A stretch of 64,000 nt of DNA from the NCBI RefSeq assembly GCF_002482975.1, contig NZ_DLHA01000036.1:44430-108429 (forward strand), given 5' to 3'. The translations under genes were made by a program, and so were the position numbers. Shown here in pieces: positions 51,982 to 59,135 of the stretch. How positions within the stretch are numbered: position 1 is the first letter of the stretch; every line of letters begins with the position of its first letter. The stretch is from Flavobacterium sp. UBA7680. Lineage in GTDB: Bacteria; Bacteroidota; Bacteroidia; Flavobacteriales; Flavobacteriaceae. A model generated the notes under the pieces. The model worked only from the letters and a program-made list of their open reading frames with translations, did not search any database and had not been told where the DNA came from.

Positions 51982-53307
51982 TTACAACTCATCTTCCAGC
52001 CTAAATCTAAACTTCAAAATCAGACTGTTACGTTCTACTTCAAGATTAATCCATTTATCTTCTTCAGATTTTAAAAGCTGATTAATTTGCTGTAACGAAT
52101 ATTTATAAGGTCGTTCACCATTTATAGAAGTAATAAGATCACCTTTTTGTAATCCGCATTTTTCTGCTGCAGATTGTTTTCTGATATTGACAATCTCATA
52201 AACGGGTTTCAAAGAAAATTTATATCTAAAATTCCCACCATTATTTTGGTTTGCTTCTCCTTCGCTTAATGATGCGGCAACCTTTACTGTTTCTAAATGA
52301 ACCGTTTCCTGAACCCACTGTAGTCCATTGTGCTGAATTGTAATCCCACTTTTATTATAAGTAAAAGGATCTTTAAACTTATGATTTTTTTTAAGGTACA
52401 GTTTTTTATCAGCATAATCTAAAACTACTGTAAAACGTTTTAAAATTTCTCCGCCTACAGAACCAATACGGTCTGGAACCATCTTTACATTTCTGATAGA
52501 TGTCGAATCTGGAAAAGCTACAATCGGTTTCTTAAATTCAAACTCATCAATTATAAATTTTTCAATTCTGGCACGATGCCCTTCAATATCACCGCTAAAA
52601 CCTTTTCCTAGAAAATCAGGAAAATTTCTCTTTGGGAGCTTTATTTTATTATTTTCAAAAACCCAAAAAGCATCACTATTACCAATATCGATTAATAGCT
52701 TTGCTGGAATTTCTTCATTGTCTACAACTGCAGTTGTGTAAATATAAGGCTTAGATTTTTCAATGGTAATAGGAATCGCTTTAAATTTTTTATTGAGTTT
52801 TTTTCTAATCGATTCGTTATTTGAATGCACAATAACTTTTCGCTTTTCATAATTCACTTCTACGATATTATTTTTAAAGAATTTATGGCCAATAATTCCA
52901 TTTACCGGAATACCAATATGGGACGAAAGATTAAAACTTTGATCTAAAATAACAAACAACATATGATTATCAGATCTTAATCCGTGTGTTTCAAAAGTAT
53001 TTTTTGTCGATTTAAGTCCTTCAATTTCACTTTCAGATCCTAATCCTCTAAGTCTGATTTTTTCGACATTATTAAATTTAACCTCTTTCATTTCATCCAT
53101 GCTGAATAAAATAGTTTCTTCGACGCCAGAATCTAATAAGAAATTCAGCTCGATTCCGTTTACTTTAATCGGAATAAAAATGAGGTTATTTATCAATTTA
53201 AAAGGGATCACAGCCTTTTGTTTGTTATTTTGGATAATAAAACTATCCTGAGATTTTACACAAAAAGGTAACAATAACCCAAAAAACAACACAATATATT
53301 TTTTCAT
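51982..53307 (-). CDS. retropepsin-like aspartyl protease with PDZ domain
   Basis: 441 residues from ATG 53307 (the frame opens at TTG 53313). Signal peptide ends near CVKSQ. Two aspartyl-protease-like repeats each have an Asp in the right setting: NFLLDSGVEETILF (DSG) and AKLLIDIGNSDAFWVF (DIG). The C-terminal PDZ (about 365-430) has SAAEKCGLQKGDLITSINGE. This pepsin-like plus PDZ layout is frequent in Bacteroidota. The target is unknown. Confidence 0.87.
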   Translation of the reverse strand: MKKYIVLFFGLLLPFCVKSQDSFIIQNNKQKAVIPFKLINNLIFIPIKVNGIELNFLLDSGVEETILFSMDEMKEVKFNNVEKIRLRGLGSESEIEGLKSTKNTFETHGLRSDNHMLFVILDQSFNLSSHIGIPVNGIIGHKFFKNNIVEVNYEKRKVIVHSNNESIRKKLNKKFKAIPITIEKSKPYIYTTAVVDNEEIPAKLLIDIGNSDAFWVFENNKIKLPKRNFPDFLGKGFSGDIEGHRARIEKFIIDEFEFKKPIVAFPDSTSIRNVKMVPDRIGSVGGEILKRFTVVLDYADKKLYLKKNHKFKDPFTYNKSGITIQHNGLQWVQETVHLETVKVAASLSEGEANQNNGGNFRYKFSLKPVYEIVNIRKQSAAEKCGLQKGDLITSINGERPYKYSLQQINQLLKSEEDKWINLEVERNSLILKFRFRLEDEL

Positions 53308-53429
53308 TGACAATATTTTATTATAAAATTAGTAAATATATTTATTATTGTTAGATTTTTATAAGTCTATGCATTGTTTACGTTAAATTCGAAAAAAAAA
53401 TGCAAATTTGCACTTCAATAAAAAATCTC

Positions 53430-54626
53430 ATGCCAACAATTTCAAGCAAAGGCAGAAACATGCCCGAATCACCGATACGTAAGCTTGCTCCATATGCAGA
53501 TTTAGCAAAGCAAAAAGGACACAAAGTGTATCACTTAAACATTGGTCAACCGGATATCAAGACACCCGAAGTGGCCATCGAGGCGGTAAAAAATATTGAT
53601 TTAAGTATTATAGAATACAGTCCGTCAGCCGGATATGAAAGCTACAGAAAAAAATTAGCAAAATTTTACCAGCGCCAAAATGTAAACGTTAACTCAGAAG
53701 ACATCATTGTTACAACTGGTGGCTCTGAAGCCCTTTTGTTTGCACTGGCCACAATTACAGATCCTGGAGACGAAATCATTATTCCAGAACCTTTTTATGC
53801 TAATTATCATGCGTTTGCTTCTTCTACAAGTGCAACCGTAGTTCCTCTTGTTTCTACTATCGAAACGGCATTTGCTTTGCCAAGTATCGAAGAAGTTGAA
53901 AAGTTGATTACACCAAAAACAAAAGCAATTTTAATTTGTAATCCCGGAAATCCAACCGGATATTTATATTCAGAAGCTGAAATTAAACAATTAGCCGGCT
54001 TAATTAAAAAATACGATTTGTATTTAATTGCTGACGAAGTTTATCGTGAGTTTTTGTATGATGGTGATGATGTTCATTATTCTGTAATGAATTTAGAAGA
54101 TGTACAACAAAACGTAATCATGGTCGATTCAGTTTCAAAACGTTACAGTATGTGTGGTGCAAGAATTGGATGCTTGATTACTAAAAATAAAGAAGTACTG
54201 GCAACAGTAATGAAATTTGCGCAAGCACGTTTAAGCCCGCCTACAATTGAACAAATTGCGTGCGAAGCTGCAATTGATACACCACAAAGTTATTTTGATG
54301 AAGTAATTGGTGAGTATAAAGAACGTCGTGACACTTTAATTTCAGAACTAAATAAAATTGAAGGCGTAATTGTTACCAAACCCAAAGGTGCTTTTTACTG
54401 TATTGCTGAATTACCTATCTCAGATTCTGATGATTTTGCTCAATGGCTTTTAGAAAGTTACGACTTAAATGGCGAAACAGTAATGATTGCTCCTGCAAAA
54501 GGATTTTATTCAACTCCGGGAATGGGATTGAATCAGGTTCGTATTGCGTATGTTTTGAATAAAAAAGACTTAGTAATTGCTGTAAATATCTTAAAAGAAG
54601 CTCTTTTGGTGTACAATAGTAAATAA
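53430..54626 (+). CDS. PLP-dependent class I aminotransferase
   Basis: 398 residues from ATG 53430 (MPTISSKGRNMPESPIRKLA); the open frame begins at 53400. Typical class I/II features: VYHLNIGQPDIKTP, YSPSAGYESYRKKLAKFY, VTTGGSEALLFAL, ILICNPGNPTGYLYSEAEI, and DSVSKRYSMCGARIG with the PLP lysine in SVSKRYS. It belongs to the aspartate/aromatic amino-acid aminotransferase group. The exact substrate cannot be fixed from the sequence. Confidence 0.93.
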   Translation: MPTISSKGRNMPESPIRKLAPYADLAKQKGHKVYHLNIGQPDIKTPEVAIEAVKNIDLSIIEYSPSAGYESYRKKLAKFYQRQNVNVNSEDIIVTTGGSEALLFALATITDPGDEIIIPEPFYANYHAFASSTSATVVPLVSTIETAFALPSIEEVEKLITPKTKAILICNPGNPTGYLYSEAEIKQLAGLIKKYDLYLIADEVYREFLYDGDDVHYSVMNLEDVQQNVIMVDSVSKRYSMCGARIGCLITKNKEVLATVMKFAQARLSPPTIEQIACEAAIDTPQSYFDEVIGEYKERRDTLISELNKIEGVIVTKPKGAFYCIAELPISDSDDFAQWLLESYDLNGETVMIAPAKGFYSTPGMGLNQVRIAYVLNKKDLVIAVNILKEALLVYNSK

Positions 54627-54650
54627 AAAACAAACTAAACTTAAACTTTC

Positions 54651-54683
54651 AAAAGACAATAACCATTTGTGTTATTGTCTTTT
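54651..54683 (+). terminator. terminator of the aminotransferase gene
   Basis: aaaagacaataac / gttattgtctttt perfect stem with a seven-base loop. Confidence 0.85.
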
Positions 54684-54829
54684 GCGTTTTAAAAAAGTCA
54701 TAAATAGACCAATTTTAAATTATATCCAAAAAGGATCAATTAAATAGTAAAAACGATAGAAAAGGTTTCCTATTTATTAATTATCTTTACCCCCTTAAAA
54801 AGATATACCCATTATAATAGTAGTTTTTA

Positions 54830-55501
54830 ATGATAAATAACGAAGATTTTTTAGACGAAATAGGTGACAATCATTTCAGCAGTAATGCAAAAAACCCTCT
54901 GAGAGCGGATGCATTTGACATAACTGATGAGGAAAAAATAGAAAAAATTAAAAAAGATGTTGAAAACATTCTGCAAACGCTGGGAATGGATTTGACAGAT
55001 GACAGCATAAAAGGTACTCCAAACCGAGTAGCTAAAATGTTTGTAAAGGAAATTTTTGGTGGTTTAAATCCTGCAAAACAGCCAAAAGCTTCAACTTTTG
55101 ACAATAATTATAAATACGGTGAAATGTTAGTTGAGAAAAACATTACCGTTTATTCTACCTGCGAACACCATTTATTACCAATTATAGGACGTGCTCACGT
55201 TGCTTATATTTCAAGCGGAAGAGTTATTGGTTTATCAAAAATGAACCGTATTGTTGAATATTATGCTAAAAGACCTCAGGTTCAGGAGCGTTTAACAATG
55301 CAGATTGTTCAGGAACTTCAAAAAGCTTTAGGAACCGAAGATGTTGCCTGCGTTATCGACGCAAAACACCTTTGTGTTAACTCAAGAGGAATTAAAGATA
55401 TTGAAAGCAGTACAGTAACTTCTGAATTCGGTGGAAAATTCAAAGATCCTCAAACTAAAAGAGAATTTTTAGACTATATTAAATTAGAGACTCAGTTCTA
55501 A
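54830..55501 (+). CDS. folE: GTP cyclohydrolase I
   Basis: 223 residues. It converts GTP to 7,8-dihydroneopterin triphosphate, the first step of folate and pterin synthesis. Zinc ligands Cys111 and His114 lie in VYSTCEHHLLPIIGRAHVAY and Cys182 in DAKHLCVNSRGIKD. GLSKMNRIVEYYAKRPQVQE is the usual binding loop. The N-terminal 35 residues are variable. A -7-like TATCTTTA lies at 54782-54789. Confidence 0.98.
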   Translation: MINNEDFLDEIGDNHFSSNAKNPLRADAFDITDEEKIEKIKKDVENILQTLGMDLTDDSIKGTPNRVAKMFVKEIFGGLNPAKQPKASTFDNNYKYGEMLVEKNITVYSTCEHHLLPIIGRAHVAYISSGRVIGLSKMNRIVEYYAKRPQVQERLTMQIVQELQKALGTEDVACVIDAKHLCVNSRGIKDIESSTVTSEFGGKFKDPQTKREFLDYIKLETQF

Positions 55502-55533
55502 TTTTTTACGATATTTCTATTATATTTATGGTC

Positions 55534-55613
55534 TAGCCCTGATGGAAGCGGCATCCTTTTATGGTCTCGTCATTACGAGATAAAAGATACAGCGGACAGC
55601 AGGAATAGCTCCT
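55534..55613 (+). ncRNA. 80-base palindromic element, copy 2 (Flavo-1-like?)
   Basis: Begins tagccctgatggaagcggca and ends cagcaggaatagctccta, with central hairpin ccttttatggtctcg / cgagataaaag. Its ends match the reverse complement of 5861-5940, while the hairpin is changed but retained. It lies 22 bases before cysS. It may be a small RNA, leader RNA or palindromic repeat. Confidence 0.5.
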
Positions 55614-55635
55614 AAAAAAAATCAACTAAAAAAAT

Positions 55636-57114
55636 ATGCCACTATATAGCAGTCAACCCCTAAAAATATACAATTCACTTTCGGGTGAAAAAGAAAATTT
55701 CAAACCAATCCATGAAGGAAATGTTGGAATGTATGTTTGCGGACCAACGGTTTATAGCAATGTGCATTTAGGAAACGTGAGGACTTTTATGTCTTTTGAC
55801 GTGATTTTCAGGTATTTTTTACATCTGGATTACAAAGTTCGTTATGTCCGTAATATTACCGATGTTGGTCATATTGTAGATGATGTTGATGAAGGTGAAG
55901 ATAAAATTGCAAAAAAAGCACGTTTAGAGCAGTTAGAACCAATGGAAGTTGTTCAGCGTTATACTGTTGACTTTCATGATATTCTAAAAGCTTTCAACTT
56001 TTTACCGCCAAGTATTGAGCCAACTGCAACAGGACATATTATTGAGCAAATCGAAATCATCAAAAAAATCATCGATACTGGAATTGGTTATGTTGCCAAC
56101 GGATCTGTTTATTTTGATGTCGTAAAATATAACGAAACTAATAATTACGGAGTTTTAAGCGGCAGAAACATCGAAGATATGCTTGCTAACACCCGTGATC
56201 TTGACGGACAGTCAGACAAAAGAAATCCGCAGGATTTTGCACTTTGGAAAAAAGCCGAACCAGAACATATCATGAGATGGCCTTCTCCTTGGAGCGATGG
56301 TTTCCCGGGATGGCACTTAGAATGTACTGCAATGAGCACTAAGTATTTAGGAAATCATTTCGACATTCACGGTGGCGGAATGGATTTGAAATTCCCACAT
56401 CACGAATGTGAAATCGCTCAAAACGAAGCTTGCACAGGACAATCGCCGGTAAATTATTGGATGCACGCCAATATGCTAACTCTTAACGGAAAGAAAATGG
56501 CAAAATCTACTGGAAATAATATTTTACCGGGAGAGATTCTAAGCGGTGATAATACTATATTAAGTAAAGCCTTTTCTGCATCTGTAACTAGATTTTTCAT
56601 GTTGCAGGCGCATTACAGAAGTATTTTAGATTTCTCTGATGATGCCATTACAGCAGCTGAAAAAGGATATAAAAGATTAATAGAAGCTCTTGAAGCATTA
56701 CCAGCAATAACAGCCAGTTCTTCAAGTTCTGTTGATTTTACTGCATGGAAACAAGCTTGTTATGATGCAATGAACGACGATTTTAACACGCCAATTTTAA
56801 TTGCGCAGTTATTTGAAGGTGTTCGTTACATCAATTTATTAAAAGAAGGAAAAGAAACTATCTCTGCCGAAGATTTAAAATTATTTTCGACAGCTATAAA
56901 TGCTTTTGTTTTTGATGTTCTAGGTTTAAGCGATGAGAAAGCAGCAGATAGCAACAACGACAAATTAGAAGGTGTTGTAAACATGCTTATCGGAATGAGA
57001 AATCAGGCGAGAGCAGATAAAAATTTCGCACTTTCAGATCAAATTCGCGATCAGTTAATTGCTTTAGGAATTCAGCTAAAAGACGGTAAAGAAGGAACGA
57101 GCTTCTCTATTTAA
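55636..57114 (+). CDS. cysS: cysteine--tRNA ligase
   Basis: A 492-residue class I synthetase charging tRNA-Cys. Zinc-binding Cys35 is in GMYVCGPTVYSNVHLGNVRT, with HLGN (44-47) as the HIGH motif. FPGWHLECTAMS and KFPHHECEIAQNEA supply the other zinc ligands. KMAKS at 287-291 is the KMSKS variant. Length is normal. It is followed after 20 bases by yidD, and a palindromic element precedes it. Confidence 0.98.
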   Translation: MPLYSSQPLKIYNSLSGEKENFKPIHEGNVGMYVCGPTVYSNVHLGNVRTFMSFDVIFRYFLHLDYKVRYVRNITDVGHIVDDVDEGEDKIAKKARLEQLEPMEVVQRYTVDFHDILKAFNFLPPSIEPTATGHIIEQIEIIKKIIDTGIGYVANGSVYFDVVKYNETNNYGVLSGRNIEDMLANTRDLDGQSDKRNPQDFALWKKAEPEHIMRWPSPWSDGFPGWHLECTAMSTKYLGNHFDIHGGGMDLKFPHHECEIAQNEACTGQSPVNYWMHANMLTLNGKKMAKSTGNNILPGEILSGDNTILSKAFSASVTRFFMLQAHYRSILDFSDDAITAAEKGYKRLIEALEALPAITASSSSSVDFTAWKQACYDAMNDDFNTPILIAQLFEGVRYINLLKEGKETISAEDLKLFSTAINAFVFDVLGLSDEKAADSNNDKLEGVVNMLIGMRNQARADKNFALSDQIRDQLIALGIQLKDGKEGTSFSI

Positions 57115-57134
57115 AAGACAAATTCTAATAAACC

Positions 57135-57374
57135 ATGAAAGTCATTACGCCATTTGTTTTATTAGTACGCTTTTATCAAACTGCGATTTCACCTTTTACG
57201 CCCGCTTCGTGCAGGTTTGAGCCAACATGTTCGACTTATATGATTCAGGCATTGCAAATGCACGGATTATTTTACGGAGGATATTTAGGAATGAAACGAA
57301 TTTTAAGCTGTCATCCTTGGGGAAGAACTGGGTATGATCCCGTTCCTGAGAAGAAATGTTCACATAAACATTAA
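57135..57374 (+). CDS. yidD: membrane protein insertion efficiency factor
   Basis: A 79-residue YidD protein that helps YidC-dependent membrane insertion. The Cys-rich signature FTPASCRFEPTCSTYMIQAL and CHPWGRTGYDPVPEKKC are both intact. Full length for the family. It probably shares a transcript with cysS and perhaps lgt. Confidence 0.96.
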   Translation: MKVITPFVLLVRFYQTAISPFTPASCRFEPTCSTYMIQALQMHGLFYGGYLGMKRILSCHPWGRTGYDPVPEKKCSHKH

Positions 57375-57441
57375 CTTTTTATAAAGACTTGCTCCACATT
57401 TAATATTTATTTTTACAACATATATAAAAACATTACTCTAT

Positions 57442-58374
57442 ATGACACAGCCTTTAAACATCGTTTGGAATCCTTCAGAAGGAATAGATTTAGGATTTTT
57501 TATGATTCGTTATTACAGTTTAATGTTCGTAATTGCTTTTGGTTTAGGATGGTTCCTAATGAAAAAGATTTTCGAACGCGAACATGAATCGTTAGACAAA
57601 TTAGACTCACTATTTGTTTGGACTGTTTTAGCAACGTTAATTGGAGCTCGTTTAGGTCATGTTTTCTTTTATGATTGGGAATATTTCAGAAATCATTTGC
57701 TTGAGATTTTCTTACCTGTTAAGTTTGAACCAAAATTTGAATTCACTGGATTTCAAGGCTTAGCAAGTCACGGAGCGGCAATTGCCATTATTTTTGCTAT
57801 GTATTATTACAGCAAAATGATTTTAAAACGTCCATTATTATGGATTTTAGACCGTGTAGTAATTCCCGTTGCCAGCGGTGCTATTTTTGTTCGTATAGGA
57901 AACTTTATGAATTCAGAAATTATTGGACACGAAACTACATCGGCTTTCGGAATTCGTTTTTTACACGACAAGTTTAGCAAGACCGAAGCGGTAAATGCAA
58001 CACAAATCGCTAATCCAAAAGACGCATATAATGCAATAGCTACAGAACCTAAATTTGCTGATTTATTAGCACAAGTTCCTGCAAAACACCCAACACAATT
58101 GTATGAAGCTTTTTGCTACATATTTGTGTTTGCAATTTTATATTTCTTGTATTGGAAAACTAATGCAAGACTTAAGTCAGGGTACTTATTCGGATTATTT
58201 TTAGTTCTTTTATTTGTTGTTCGATTTATAGTTGAATTTGTAAAAGAAAGCCAGGGAGGTATCGAAGAAGAATTAGGTTTATTCTCAACCGGACAATGGT
58301 TAAGTATTCCATTTATTATAATTGGTCTTTTCTTTATTATTAGAGCACAAAGAAATCCTTTAGCCGCTTCTTAA
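57442..58374 (+). CDS. lgt: prolipoprotein diacylglyceryl transferase
   Basis: A 310-residue inner-membrane enzyme, about seven helices, transferring diacylglycerol from phosphatidylglycerol to the lipobox cysteine of prolipoproteins. Typical elements: GARLGHVFFYDWEYF, GLASHGAAIAIIFAMY, RIGNFMNSEIIG, HPTQLYEAF and RFIVEFVKESQ. It serves the many lipoproteins in this window. A perfect hairpin terminator follows. Confidence 0.97.
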   Translation: MTQPLNIVWNPSEGIDLGFFMIRYYSLMFVIAFGLGWFLMKKIFEREHESLDKLDSLFVWTVLATLIGARLGHVFFYDWEYFRNHLLEIFLPVKFEPKFEFTGFQGLASHGAAIAIIFAMYYYSKMILKRPLLWILDRVVIPVASGAIFVRIGNFMNSEIIGHETTSAFGIRFLHDKFSKTEAVNATQIANPKDAYNAIATEPKFADLLAQVPAKHPTQLYEAFCYIFVFAILYFLYWKTNARLKSGYLFGLFLVLLFVVRFIVEFVKESQGGIEEELGLFSTGQWLSIPFIIIGLFFIIRAQRNPLAAS

Positions 58375-58401
58375 TATATTAAATAAGAATCAATAAAATA
58401 T

Positions 58402-58433
58402 AAAAGTCCAGTATTTCGAAATACTGGACTTTT
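58402..58433. terminator. bidirectional terminator after lgt
   Basis: aaaagtccagtattt / aaatactggactttt perfect 15-bp stem with a cg loop, followed by T-run; between convergent lgt and the PagL-like gene. Confidence 0.9.
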
Positions 58434-58435
58434 TT

Positions 58436-59050
58436 TTATAATGGATATGAAATCCCAAATTCTATATTTTTAGTATTATAACCTGCATTTGTACTACTCA
58501 ATCCTGCATTAGAAACGTGCCGTATTTCAGGGCGAATATCAAATTGAACCTTCTGTACTCTAAAAGAAAAACCAAGCGCTAAAACGTCTGCAAAAGCAAA
58601 ACCTTTAGACATTCTTTCGGTTTTCGTATCTGTTATCATTGGACCCACACTTCCCAAAGCATAAAAAGAACAGTTTTTATTAATTGGTTTCCGAATTAAA
58701 AAACCAAGATTCAGTACATATTCCCGTACATCTTTTAACTGCGTATATTTATCTCTTTTCTCTTGATAATCCGGAGTTTCTGGTTTAACAAAATAGAAAT
58801 TCAACAATTGATGTTTGGCAAAATTAATTTCGGGCTGAACCAGAATTTCATATTGAAAATGCTTCGTCTCTTTTAATTTATAATATAACTGCACTTTATA
58901 AAAGTGATTTTCAAAAGTGTAATCTTTATTATTGAATTCACTTCCAAAACCATAATTAAAACCAATAGAGAATCGTGAATTAGCTTCTTGTGCAGTAATT
59001 TTTAAAACACTGAAAAGAAACAATAAACATAAAAGTAATTTTCTACCCAT
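58436..59050 (-). CDS. acyloxyacyl hydrolase (PagL-like lipid A 3-O-deacylase)
   Basis: A 204-residue outer-membrane barrel with signal peptide ending near ITAQ. The catalytic region of PagL-type enzymes (His-x-Ser-Asn...Glu) is visible as IRHVSNAGLSSTNAGYNTKN followed by IEFGISYPL, giving His, Ser and a candidate Glu. Strand patterns ALGFSFRVQKVQFDIRPE fit an 8-strand barrel. It would remove or alter acyl chains of lipid A; this is inferred from the motif. Confidence 0.8.
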   Translation of the reverse strand: MGRKLLLCLLFLFSVLKITAQEANSRFSIGFNYGFGSEFNNKDYTFENHFYKVQLYYKLKETKHFQYEILVQPEINFAKHQLLNFYFVKPETPDYQEKRDKYTQLKDVREYVLNLGFLIRKPINKNCSFYALGSVGPMITDTKTERMSKGFAFADVLALGFSFRVQKVQFDIRPEIRHVSNAGLSSTNAGYNTKNIEFGISYPL

Positions 59051-59086
59051 AAATCATTTTAAAGTTCATTAAATATAATACAAAAA

Positions 59087-59114
59087 AAAAGATCCAGCTT
59101 TCACCGAATCTTTT
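59087..59114 (-). terminator. terminator of secDF
   Basis: On the minus strand aaaagattc / ggatctttt stem (one G-U pair) followed by a T-run. Confidence 0.65.
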
Positions 59115-59135
59115 TTATATAGTTTAAGCAATTAA

